Assembly (NCBI RefSeq): GCF_013409865.1
Contig: NZ_JACCBM010000001.1
Coordinates: 1,922,001 to 1,986,000 of the forward strand
DNA: 64,000 nucleotides
Direction: 5' to 3'
Origin: Herbiconiux flava
Lineage (GTDB): Bacteria; Actinomycetota; Actinomycetes; Actinomycetales; Microbacteriaceae
This document shows positions 49,377 through 57,624 of this stretch, in pieces. The notes under the pieces are model-generated. The model made no database searches. It was not told the origin of the DNA and saw nothing but the letters and a program-made list of their open reading frames with translations. The stretch's first letter is position 1, and each line of letters starts with the position of its first letter. A program made the position numbers and the translations under genes.

Positions 49377-49894
49377 GCTCCGAAAGCTACTCCCGCAGCC
49401 CGGGAAGCGCCCGCGCCGTCGTCGGCCAGGATGTCGGCGACGACCCGGCACGCGTCGTGCTCACCCGTGCCGAGGTGGGCGCCGGCCGCTGCCCGCTCCA
49501 GCAGGGCGCGCAGGGTGACGGTCTCGACCGGGCTGAGACCGGGGAAGAGAGCGGACTCCGCCGCGTCGACCTTCGCCCGCAGCGACTTCAGGCGGCGCCG
49601 GCCGCTCGTCGTGAGGGCGATGCGCCGCACCCGCCGGTCGCGCTCCTCGGTGCGCCGCTCCACCAGCCCGGCCGCCGCCAGGTCGTCGATCACGTAGGTG
49701 AGCACCGTGCGGTCGATGGCGAGGTGAGCCGAGAGCTCGGCCTGCGTGGGCGCCCGGCGGTCGCTGTCGAGCGCGCCGAGCAGTTGGAAGCCGCGCGGCC
49801 CGTGCGGCAGCTCGCCGACGATGCCGGTGACCGTCGTCTGCCAGCTGCGGAAGAGCGTGCCGAGGGACCACCCGAGGTCGAGTCCGTCTGCCAT
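49373..49894 (-). CDS. MarR-family transcriptional regulator
   Basis: A 173-residue winged-helix regulator. The recognition helix region reads PTQAELSAHLAIDRTVLTYVIDDLAAAGLVERRTEERDRRVRRIALT, with the conserved wing Asp-Arg pair. ATG 49894 lies six bases after TAGACT (leaderless). Its gene overlaps the aldo/keto reductase gene and is divergent from the LLM/FAD fusion gene, so it most likely controls itself and both enzymes from the inverted repeat at 49907-49969. A phenolic or electrophilic ligand is typical of MarR proteins but not shown here. Confidence 0.93.
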   Translation of the reverse strand: MADGLDLGWSLGTLFRSWQTTVTGIVGELPHGPRGFQLLGALDSDRRAPTQAELSAHLAIDRTVLTYVIDDLAAAGLVERRTEERDRRVRRIALTTSGRRRLKSLRAKVDAAESALFPGLSPVETVTLRALLERAAAGAHLGTGEHDACRVVADILADDGAGASRAAGVAFGA

Positions 49895-49900
49895 GGAATG

Positions 49901-49906
49901 AGTCTA
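49901..49906 (-). promoter_or_regulatory. candidate -10 element, leaderless marR-type gene
   Basis: TAGACT on the minus strand, six bases before ATG 49894. The left arm of the inverted repeat begins at the next base, so a bound repressor would block this promoter. Confidence 0.55.
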
Positions 49907-49969
49907 GCGGAATAGGTTGCCGAACAGATAGGTTGTGAGACAGACGATCTGCGGGGCAACACGTTCCGC
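49907..49969. promoter_or_regulatory. candidate MarR operator: interrupted inverted repeat
   Basis: Left arm 49907-49921 reads GCGGAATAGGTTGCC; right arm 49955-49969 is the inverse complement of GCGGAACGTGTTGCC, so 12 of 15 positions match (GCGGAA-N3-GTTGCC). A direct repeat ATAGGTTG also occurs at 49912 and 49928. It fills the 98-bp spacer between the divergent MarR and LLM/FAD genes. Confidence 0.6.
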
Positions 49970-49992
49970 CCGACTGAGAACGGCATCCGCCC

Positions 49993-52224
49993 ATGGACTA
50001 CGGTCACAGCATCCGCTTCGGCACCTTCATCACCCCCTCCGCCGCCCGGCCCCAGGCGCCGGTGCAGCTCGCGCGGCTGTCCGAGTCGCTCGGCTACGAC
50101 CTGGTGACCTTCCAAGACCACCCCTACCAGTCCTCGTTCCTCGACACGTGGACCTTGCTGTCCTACGCGGCCGCGGCCACCGAGCGCATCCAGCTCGCCC
50201 CCAACGTGCTGAACCTGCCCCTGCGGCCCGCGCCCGTCACGGCCCGGGCGGCCGCCTCGCTCGATCTGCTGAGCGGAGGTCGGTTCGCCCTGGGGTTGGG
50301 ATCAGGAGCCTTCTGGGAAGCCATCGAGGCGATGGGAGGGAGGCGGCTGAGTCCCGGCCAGGCGGTCGACGCACTCAGCGAGGCGATCGATCTCATCCGC
50401 GGCATCTGGGCCGCGGGTGAGCGCGGAGTGCTGCGGGGCGGCGAGTACTACCCGGTCGACGGGGCGAAGCGGGGCCCGGCCCCGGCTCACGACGTCCCGA
50501 TCTGGCTCGGTGCCTACAAGCCGCGGATGCTCGGGCTCACCGGCCGCAAGGCCGACGGCTGGCTGCCGAGCCTGCCCTACCTGAAGGCCGGCGATCTCGA
50601 GACGGGCAACCGTCGTATCGACGACGCGGCCGCCTCCGTCGGGCGCGACCCGCGCGAGATCCGTCGCCTGCTCAACATCGGCGGGTCGGAGGGGGTCGAG
50701 CAGCTCACGGCCCTGGCCCTCGAGAACGGCGTCTCCACGTTCATCGTCGGCAGCGACGATCCGACGGCGCTCGAACGCTTCGCCGACGAGACCGTTCCGG
50801 CCGTGCGGGCCGCGGTCGAGGCCGAGCGCCGGGATCGCGGCGTGGTCGCCGTCGACGCGGTGCGCCCGTCCCGGGCCCTGGCGAAGCGCCGAGAGGGAAT
50901 CGCCTACGACGAGGTCCCGGCGTCGCTCCGGGAGCGGGCCGTGGAGCCCGGAGACACCGACTACGCGTCGGTGCGCTCCACCTACATGAGGGGCGGCGCA
51001 CCCGGTCTCGTCCTGCGCCCGCAGACGGTGGAGCAGGTGCAGGAGGCGCTCGCCTTCGCCCGACTTCATCCGGCGGTGCCGCTCGGCATCCGCAGCGGGG
51101 GCCACGGCATCAGCGGGCGAAGCACCAACGACGGCGGCCTGGTGATCGACCTCGGCGCACTCGACGGTGTCGAGGTCGTCGACGAGGCCAGACGCTTGGT
51201 GCGCATCGGGCCGGGCGCCCGGTGGATGGAGGTGGCCGCCGCCCTCGCCCCGCACGGGCTCGCCCTCTCCAGCGGCGACTACGGCGGGGTCGGCGTGGGC
51301 GGGCTCGCCACGGCCGGCGGCATCGGCTTCCTCGCGCGCGAGCACGGGCTGACCATCGACCATCTCGTGGCGGCCGAGATCGTGCTGGCCGACGGAACGC
51401 TGGTGCGCGCCTCGGCCGAGCAGGAGCCCGAACTGTTCTGGGCGGTGCGCGGCGCCGGCGCGAACGTGGGCATCGTCGTCTCGTTCGAGTTCGAGGCCGA
51501 CGAGGTGGGCGACGTGGGTTGGGCGCAGCTCGCACTCCAGGTCGACGATCTCGCCGACTTCCTCGAGCGCTTCGGCCGCACCATGGAGGAGTCGCCGCGC
51601 GACACCACCCTCTTCCTCATCGTCGGGGCCTCCCGGCCCGCCGAGCCGATCGTCGCACAGCTCTACGGCGTGGTCGACTCAAGCGACCCCGAGACGATCG
51701 TGGAACGGCTGCAGCCGTTCGCCGAGCTCGCTCCGCTCGTGGGTCAGCAGGTGCAACTGCTGCCCTACGCGGCCGTGATGGCGAATGCGTCCGAGCTGGC
51801 GCACGACGGGCAGGGCGAGCCGCACTTCCGCTCGGGGCTGGTCGAGCACCTCGACCCGGTCACGGCCGAGGCCGCCGCCGCGCTGGCGGGCTCAGGCTCG
51901 GCGCCCTGGTTCCAGATCAGGTCGGTGGGCGGCGCCGTGAACGATGTTCCGGCCGAGGCGACCGCGTACGCCCACCGATCGGCGAACTTCTCGATCACCT
52001 CGGTGGGGCGCTCGGCCCGTTTCGACGAGCTCTGGTCGGCACTCGCCGCGAACTTCGAGGGCCTCTACCTGAGCTTCGAGAGCCGTACCGATCCCGAACT
52101 GATCGAGCAGGCGTTCCCACCGGCGACCCTCGAGAGGCTGAGATCCGTGAAACGGCGCGTCGACCCCGACGGGGTCTTCCGCGACAACTTCGGGGTGTCG
52201 GTCGTGCCGGAGCCGCTGGGGTGA
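49993..52224 (+). CDS. fusion of LLM-class flavin oxidoreductase and FAD-linked (BBE-like) oxidase
   Basis: A 743-residue two-domain oxidoreductase. Residues about 8-280 are a luciferase-like TIM barrel (SLGYDLVTFQDHPYQ, LDLLSGGRFALGLGSGAFWEA, PIWLGAYKPRMLGLTGRKADGWLP), using FMN or F420. Residues about 335-510 are an FAD-PCMH domain with GIRSGGHGISGRS, where H371 is the usual covalent FAD site, and GVGVGGLATAGG. The second tether, a Cys in bicovalent BBE enzymes, is absent: SSGDYGGVGVGG has Asp429-Tyr430 there. The C-terminal BBE part is reduced to VKRRVDPDGVFRDNFGV. No ribosome binding site is clear at ATG 49993. It is divergent from a MarR gene. Confidence 0.9.
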   Translation: MDYGHSIRFGTFITPSAARPQAPVQLARLSESLGYDLVTFQDHPYQSSFLDTWTLLSYAAAATERIQLAPNVLNLPLRPAPVTARAAASLDLLSGGRFALGLGSGAFWEAIEAMGGRRLSPGQAVDALSEAIDLIRGIWAAGERGVLRGGEYYPVDGAKRGPAPAHDVPIWLGAYKPRMLGLTGRKADGWLPSLPYLKAGDLETGNRRIDDAAASVGRDPREIRRLLNIGGSEGVEQLTALALENGVSTFIVGSDDPTALERFADETVPAVRAAVEAERRDRGVVAVDAVRPSRALAKRREGIAYDEVPASLRERAVEPGDTDYASVRSTYMRGGAPGLVLRPQTVEQVQEALAFARLHPAVPLGIRSGGHGISGRSTNDGGLVIDLGALDGVEVVDEARRLVRIGPGARWMEVAAALAPHGLALSSGDYGGVGVGGLATAGGIGFLAREHGLTIDHLVAAEIVLADGTLVRASAEQEPELFWAVRGAGANVGIVVSFEFEADEVGDVGWAQLALQVDDLADFLERFGRTMEESPRDTTLFLIVGASRPAEPIVAQLYGVVDSSDPETIVERLQPFAELAPLVGQQVQLLPYAAVMANASELAHDGQGEPHFRSGLVEHLDPVTAEAAAALAGSGSAPWFQIRSVGGAVNDVPAEATAYAHRSANFSITSVGRSARFDELWSALAANFEGLYLSFESRTDPELIEQAFPPATLERLRSVKRRVDPDGVFRDNFGVSVVPEPLG

Positions 52225-52244
52225 CGGTGCCAGTGAGGCGGAAG

Positions 52245-54851
52245 CTACGCCTGCCGCCCGAAGCTCCGCACGGCCTGCCGCGCCGAGAGCGTCGGCAGGT
52301 AGGCCCGGCCGAGCGCCAGCCCGATCGCCGGCAGCGCCAGCGGGTCGGGGTAGCACAGGTGCAGTCGGTGGAACTCGGGCCGGAACTTCAGCTTGAACCG
52401 CAGCAGCGACCGGAACCCGTAGACCGGCTCGAGGGTTCGGCTGAGGAAGGCCAGCACCGCGTCCATCGGCCCCGGCCGAGCATCCGCCCCCGGGCCGACC
52501 GCGAGCGGCGCCCCCGAGAGGCTGACGAACTCGACCCCGTCGTCGCGCGCTCGCAGGATGGTCTGCGCGATCAGGAACTCCATCAGGCCGTTCATGCCGT
52601 CGGGCCGGCGCCGCATGAAATCGAGGGTCCAGCCGATCACCTGCCCGTCGGCGTAGGTGGGCAGCCAGCTCGTGACGCCGTGCACCCGCCCGTCGCCGTC
52701 GAGGCCGACCATCAGCAGCACTTCGTCGTCCATCAGCTCGTCGAGTCCCCCGAGCGTGAAGCCCATCTCGGGCAGCTCCTTCTCGGCCACCCACAGCTCC
52801 GAGATCTCGCGGATCTGCGCGGTCTGCGCCGCCGGCAGCTCCCGGTAGCGCACCCACTCGGCGCGCAGCCCCTCCTTCGCCGCCCGGTTGATCGCGGTGC
52901 GGATGTCCTGCATCTTCTTGCCGTCGAGCGACCAGCCGGCCGGCCGCACGAGCGTCTCCTCGGCCACCTGGAGCGACGACCAGCCGACCGCCTGCAGGGT
53001 CTCTCGCAGCGCATCCGTCACCGAGTAGAACGCGGGGGTCCAGCCGTGGTCGCCGCAGTACGCGGCGAAGGCCAGGGCGGTGGCCGACTGCGTCTCGGGC
53101 GGGCCGAGCGGGTCACCCGTGGTCACGGCCACTCCGCCGACCACGCGGTAGGCCACAACTCCGCCCGACGGCGCGAACCAGTAGCGGTTGCCCTGCCAGG
53201 TCGTCATCCACGAGAGGGTGCCGCCCGAGCCGGCGTGCAGCAGCTCGCGCACGCGCCCCTCCTCGGTCGAGGCGAGCTCGGTCGAGACGAGCGGATGCGC
53301 GTTCCGCATGCCGCGCACCGCCGCCACGATCACGGCCCCCCAGAACAGCGGACCCACCCACTGCGAGGCGATCACCGCCACCGGCCCGACCGGCACGATG
53401 TCGACCGGCTCGAACGCGAGGAAGCCGACGGGCACGAAGCGCTCCGGCAGGTCGAGCAGCAGCTCGTAGAGCGAGGCGGTGGGGGAGAACTGGTCGCGCA
53501 CGATCCACGCGACGGCCAGGTAGAGCACCGAGCAGGCCACCGCGGCGAGACCGACGGTCGCCGCGAAGCGGAGCACCGGCCGCCGCCCGGGCTCGGCCGG
53601 AACGAGCCGCGAGGCCGCGATCAGCGCGGCCGCGATGACGAGCGGCACGAGGGCCGAGACCAGCTCGAAGGAGCGGAAGTCCTCCGCCGCCGTCGCCTGG
53701 AAGCGCGTGAACTCACTCGTCGCGAGCACGGGGAAGAAGCCGTAGTAGACGGCGGCGAGCAGGGCGAGGGCCAGGTTGATCCAGACGGCCAGGTGCAGGC
53801 CCACCCGGCGGCCGCGCTGGATCCCCCGGGCCGCGACGAGCAGCGCCACCAGCGGCAGCAGCGTGAGCAGCACGGCGCCGGGGCCGTCCAGCCGCGAGAG
53901 CGCGAGGGCGTCGACGCAGTGCCGCGAGTAGTCGCCGGTCTGGCAGCGTGCGGCGATCGCCGCGTAGTCGCGCAGCGGGTCGCGGAACAGCAGGCCGAGC
54001 GGGTTCAGCACGCCCACGCCCTGCGGTGCGGCGATGGTCACCAGCGGTCCGAGCGCGGTGACCGCGACGACCGCCGCCAGCAGCGTGCGCGTCTCGCGCC
54101 GGGTCGCGCGCGGGACGCGCACCTGCAGGCGCGTGCGGGCGAGGGCGAAGCCGAGCACCAGCCCGACCACGGCGGCGAACAGCCGGAACTGGTCGCTCGG
54201 CGCACCCGAGTACAGCACGAAGACCGCGAGCACCGTGAAGCCCACGATCCGGATGCGCCGCCGCAGCAGCGGCCCGCAGAACGCGCTGGCGGTCATCACC
54301 ACACCGGTCACGGCGATCAGCGGGTCGACGATGCGGTGGGTGCGCGTGATCTCGGAGGCGTAGAGATCCAGCCCGATGCCGAAGCCCTGTGCCGCGAGAC
54401 CCAGGGCGATCCCGACGACGGTGACGACCACGAAGGCGACGCCCGTGCGGAGGTGACCCATCCGCCGCTCGCTCCAGCCGATGCCGAGGAGCACGAGGGC
54501 GAGCACGGGCGCGAGGAGCACGGCGTTGTGCACGAAGAACACCGAGGTCAGGGTCGACAGCCAGTCGTGGTGCACGAAGACGGCGTCGAAGCCGGTCGAC
54601 ACGAAGGCGTCGACGTCGCCGCGGGCGCGGCCCGGGCGGAGCGTGAGACGGAAGGCGCTCGCCGCGAGCACGAGGGCGACGATCACCCAGGTCACGGGGA
54701 TCGACCGGGCGCGGGTGCCGAGAGCGACGATCACCGCACGCGCGGCAGGGCGCCGCCCGGCGGCGGCCGGCGGCGTGGCCGTCGGTGTCGGTGTCGGTGT
54801 CGGCGAAGGTGAAGGCGCCGATGTCTTCGGCGGGCTCCCCGCGTGCGTCAT
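52245..54851 (-). CDS. MprF-like aminoacyl-phosphatidylglycerol synthase (DUF2156)
   Basis: An 868-residue membrane protein. A Thr/Pro repeat tail (TPTPTPTATPP, encoded by 6-bp repeats near 54784-54803) precedes about ten to twelve helices over residues 45-500. The C-terminal domain (about 520-868) is the tandem-GNAT aminoacyl-transfer domain of MprF/LysX proteins, with WQGNRYWFAPSGGVVAYRVVGGVAVTTGDPLG, ETLVRPAGWSLDGKKMQDIRTAINRA, DFMRRRPDGMNGLMEFLI and YGFRSLLRFKLKFRPEF. Such enzymes move lysine or alanine from tRNA to membrane lipid and flip it, giving resistance to cationic peptides. No lysyl-tRNA synthetase domain is fused. It overlaps the upstream esterase gene by ATGA. Confidence 0.9.
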   Translation of the reverse strand: MTHAGSPPKTSAPSPSPTPTPTPTATPPAAAGRRPAARAVIVALGTRARSIPVTWVIVALVLAASAFRLTLRPGRARGDVDAFVSTGFDAVFVHHDWLSTLTSVFFVHNAVLLAPVLALVLLGIGWSERRMGHLRTGVAFVVVTVVGIALGLAAQGFGIGLDLYASEITRTHRIVDPLIAVTGVVMTASAFCGPLLRRRIRIVGFTVLAVFVLYSGAPSDQFRLFAAVVGLVLGFALARTRLQVRVPRATRRETRTLLAAVVAVTALGPLVTIAAPQGVGVLNPLGLLFRDPLRDYAAIAARCQTGDYSRHCVDALALSRLDGPGAVLLTLLPLVALLVAARGIQRGRRVGLHLAVWINLALALLAAVYYGFFPVLATSEFTRFQATAAEDFRSFELVSALVPLVIAAALIAASRLVPAEPGRRPVLRFAATVGLAAVACSVLYLAVAWIVRDQFSPTASLYELLLDLPERFVPVGFLAFEPVDIVPVGPVAVIASQWVGPLFWGAVIVAAVRGMRNAHPLVSTELASTEEGRVRELLHAGSGGTLSWMTTWQGNRYWFAPSGGVVAYRVVGGVAVTTGDPLGPPETQSATALAFAAYCGDHGWTPAFYSVTDALRETLQAVGWSSLQVAEETLVRPAGWSLDGKKMQDIRTAINRAAKEGLRAEWVRYRELPAAQTAQIREISELWVAEKELPEMGFTLGGLDELMDDEVLLMVGLDGDGRVHGVTSWLPTYADGQVIGWTLDFMRRRPDGMNGLMEFLIAQTILRARDDGVEFVSLSGAPLAVGPGADARPGPMDAVLAFLSRTLEPVYGFRSLLRFKLKFRPEFHRLHLCYPDPLALPAIGLALGRAYLPTLSARQAVRSFGRQA

Positions 54852-56158
54852 CGGTTCAGCCCCCAGTCGTCGGCGATCACCGTGAGGCCCTTGTCGAAGA
54901 CGTAGCTCCAGCTCGTGGCGTCGTGGGCACTGCCGGGCGACTCGACGTAGGTGGCCGTCATGCCGGCGGCCTGCGCATCCGCATAGAGGGTCTTGATGCC
55001 GGGGAGGTAGGCCGTGTCGGCACTACCGACCCCGAAGACGGCGACCATATCGGTGTAGGGGGCGTTCGCCGCCATGATCGCCGAGGGGGCCGCCGCGGCG
55101 AAGGCGGCCGCGTCGCCGTCGAAGCCCTTGGCGATCGTGGTGGCGTCGTCGCCGAGGGAGGGGTGCAGCTCCCCCGAGGCGTCGAGGATGGCGCTGAACA
55201 GCTCGGGGTGGGCCGCCCCCAGCTGGATGGCGCAGGTGCCGCCCTGCGACAGTCCGCCCACGCCCCAGCCGGCGGGGCTGTCGAGCACGTTCAGGTGCCC
55301 GCGGATCCAGTTCGGCACGTCGACCGTGAGGTACGTCGCCGAGTTGCCGCCGGCCGTCGAGTCGATGCACATCGGGTTGCGGTCGGGGGCGCCGAGCTGG
55401 TCGGGCGAGACGACGATCGGGGCGAGTCCCTCGTGGGCCGAGGCGTAGGCATCCAGGTACTGCTGCAGCTTGTCGGTGACCAGCGGATCTTCCGGCGTAC
55501 CCGGCTGGCCCGACATGACGATCAGCACCGGCAGCTTCGGCGGGTTCGCCACGAGGGCGGCCGGTGGGAGGTAGACGACGGCCTGGCGGGGGGTGAAGCC
55601 CGAGACGGTGCCGGGGATGTCGGTCAGGGCGGCGGTGCCCTTCGTCGGCATATCGGCCGGCGGCGCCCAGCTCTCGATCGTCGGGGCGTCGCCCGCGCTC
55701 GCTGTGGGGCGGATCGGCAGCGTGCCGTCGATGCTGCTGATGCCGAGGGCCGTGCGCACCGTGGGGTACTGGCCGAAGTCGATGTTGATCGACATGGCGG
55801 TCGTGCCTGCGAACAGCAGAACGGCGAGCAGGCTCGCGATCACGCGCCGCCGGCTGGCGCGCCAGAGCGAGACGAGGGCGAGCAGGATGCCCGCGAAGCC
55901 CACCGCGATCCAGACGCGAACCACGAGCGTGAACTCCGCCCCGAACAGGTTCAGCGTGTCGGACAGCAGCCACGTCAGGCCGACGCCGATCAGGGCGCCC
56001 ACCCCGAGGGCGAGTGCGGCGGTCGCGATCCAGCGCCCGCGCCGCCAGCGCGTCGAGGGCCGGACGGCGACGAGCAGCAGAGCCGCGACGGCCGCGACGG
56101 CGTAGACGACGATGACGAAGGGGCCGGAGACGATGCCGATGTCGAGGAGGGCGTTCAT
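54848..56158 (-). CDS. membrane esterase with extracytoplasmic alpha/beta hydrolase domain
   Basis: A 436-residue protein with four N-terminal helices (about 8-30, 43-65, 75-97, 108-130) and then an esterase-D/mycolyltransferase-like domain outside: QAVVYLPPAALVANPPKLPVLIVMSG, GWGVGGLSQGGTCAIQLG (nucleophile Ser), LDASGELHPSLGDD and ESPGSAHDATSW (probable His). ATG 56158 has AGGA about ten bases upstream. It is translationally coupled to the MprF-like gene; by analogy with aminoacyl-PG hydrolases encoded next to MprF genes elsewhere, it may remove the amino acid again. That role is inference from position. Confidence 0.86.
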   Translation of the reverse strand: MNALLDIGIVSGPFVIVVYAVAAVAALLLVAVRPSTRWRRGRWIATAALALGVGALIGVGLTWLLSDTLNLFGAEFTLVVRVWIAVGFAGILLALVSLWRASRRRVIASLLAVLLFAGTTAMSINIDFGQYPTVRTALGISSIDGTLPIRPTASAGDAPTIESWAPPADMPTKGTAALTDIPGTVSGFTPRQAVVYLPPAALVANPPKLPVLIVMSGQPGTPEDPLVTDKLQQYLDAYASAHEGLAPIVVSPDQLGAPDRNPMCIDSTAGGNSATYLTVDVPNWIRGHLNVLDSPAGWGVGGLSQGGTCAIQLGAAHPELFSAILDASGELHPSLGDDATTIAKGFDGDAAAFAAAAPSAIMAANAPYTDMVAVFGVGSADTAYLPGIKTLYADAQAAGMTATYVESPGSAHDATSWSYVFDKGLTVIADDWGLNR

Positions 56159-56313
56159 CGGTCGGTGGTCCTGTCGTCGGGCAGAGCGCCCGCGGCGGCG
56201 GGCGACGAACAGTATTCTGTCCCAGTCTGGGCGGGGACTGTGCGGTTCCGGTGCCCGGGCCGGTCGAGGCCCGGTCCCGGCTCGATGCGGCGCCCGATGT
56301 CGGTGGTCGTGGC

Positions 56314-56319
56314 TAGGCT
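56314..56319 (+). promoter_or_regulatory. candidate -10 element, leaderless dinB
   Basis: TAGGCT, then CGGAGC, then ATG 56326. No SOS box is evident in the 167-bp divergent spacer. Confidence 0.55.
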
Positions 56320-56325
56320 CGGAGC

Positions 56326-57591
56326 ATGAGCTCCGCGGCATCGATCGACACCCCCGGCGGGGGAGCGATCGAGGCCAGCCCGCCCATCCTGCACGTCGAC
56401 ATGGACGCGTTCTTCGCCTCGGTCGAGCTGCTCTCGCATCCCGAGCTGAAGGGCAAGCCGGTCATCGTCGGCGGCCACTCGCCGCGCTCGGTCGTCACGA
56501 GCGCCACCTACGAGGCGCGGGCCTTCGGGGTGCACTCCGCCATGCCCGTGGGCAACGCCCTGCGCCTGTGCCCCAAGGCCGTCGTGCTCGAGCCGCACAT
56601 GCACCTCTACCGCGAGTACTCGCGCCAGGTCATGGCACTGTTCCGGGAGGTCACGCCGCTCGTCGAGCCGCTCAGCATCGACGAGGCGTTCCTCGACGTC
56701 TCGGGCGCGCGGCGGCTGCTAGGCGAGTCCGACGTCATCGCGCAGAACCTGCGCGCGCGGGTGCTCGCGGAGACCGGGCTGCCCTGCTCGGTGGGCGTGG
56801 CGCCCACGAAGTTCATGGCGAAGCTCGCCTCGGGGCGGGCCAAGCCCGACGGCATGCTGGTCATCCGCCCCTCGGAGCTGGTCGCCTACCTGCGGCCGCT
56901 GCCCGTGCGGGCGCTCTGGGGCGTCGGCGCGAAGACCGCCGAGCAGCTCGAGCGCCTGGGCCTGCGCACGGTCGCCGACATCGCCGACACCCCCCTCGAC
57001 GCGCTGGTGCGGGCCGTGGGGGAGGCCACCGGATCGAAGCTGCACGAGCTCGCGCAGGGCATCGACACCCGCTCCGTCGTGCCGGCGAGCCAGGAGAAGA
57101 GCGTCGGTCACGAGCGCACGTTCGACGTCGACGAGCGGTCGACCGAGGTGCTGAAGCGCGAGCTGCTGCACCAGGCGAGCCGCGTCGCCGTGCGCCTTCG
57201 CGCCGCCGGGCTGATGGGGCGCACGGTCTCGCTCAAGCTGCGCTTCAGCGACTTCACCACCATCACCCGTTCGCGCACCCTGAGCGAGCCCACCGATCTC
57301 GGGCGCCGCATCTACGAGGAGGCGATAGCGATCTTCGACGCGGTGGGGTTGCGCGGCGAGGCCATCCGCCTCATCGGCGTGCGGGTCGAGCAGCTCTCCG
57401 AGGCCGACGGCACGATGCACCAGCCGGCGCTCTGGGCCGACGAGACGGTGCCGTCCGAGGGCTGGCGCGAGGCCGAGCTCACGATCGACCGCGTCACGGC
57501 CCGCTTCGGCACCGACATGGTGCGCCCGGCCTCACTCGTGCGCGCCCCCAAGTCGGGCGAGACCGCCGACCGCAACGGCACCCGCTCCTAG
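56326..57591 (+). CDS. dinB: DNA polymerase IV (Y family)
   Basis: A 421-residue translesion polymerase. Catalytic carboxylates lie in ILHVDMDAFFASVEL and SIDEAFLDVSGA; the YEARAFGVHSAMP finger block, GVAPTKFMAKLASG palm block, helix-hairpin-helix (LWGVGAKTAEQLERLGL) and little-finger domain are all present. No clear beta-clamp motif is obvious at the C-terminus, where the last residues are Lys/Ser/Arg-rich. Start is leaderless-type. It converges with treZ across 33 bases. Confidence 0.95.
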   Translation: MSSAASIDTPGGGAIEASPPILHVDMDAFFASVELLSHPELKGKPVIVGGHSPRSVVTSATYEARAFGVHSAMPVGNALRLCPKAVVLEPHMHLYREYSRQVMALFREVTPLVEPLSIDEAFLDVSGARRLLGESDVIAQNLRARVLAETGLPCSVGVAPTKFMAKLASGRAKPDGMLVIRPSELVAYLRPLPVRALWGVGAKTAEQLERLGLRTVADIADTPLDALVRAVGEATGSKLHELAQGIDTRSVVPASQEKSVGHERTFDVDERSTEVLKRELLHQASRVAVRLRAAGLMGRTVSLKLRFSDFTTITRSRTLSEPTDLGRRIYEEAIAIFDAVGLRGEAIRLIGVRVEQLSEADGTMHQPALWADETVPSEGWREAELTIDRVTARFGTDMVRPASLVRAPKSGETADRNGTRS

Positions 57592-57624
57592 AGCAGACAG
57601 CGCGGTCGCGGTCGGCGGCGACCC

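Noticed and set aside
49384..49389. TAGCTT before the aldo/keto reductase start as a leaderless promoter
   Set aside because: It lies within the end of the MarR coding sequence, and the ATGA overlap already explains expression.
51222..54812. 1196-residue plus-strand open frame opposite the MprF-like gene
   Set aside because: Arg/Gly/His-rich shadow overlapping two recognised genes.
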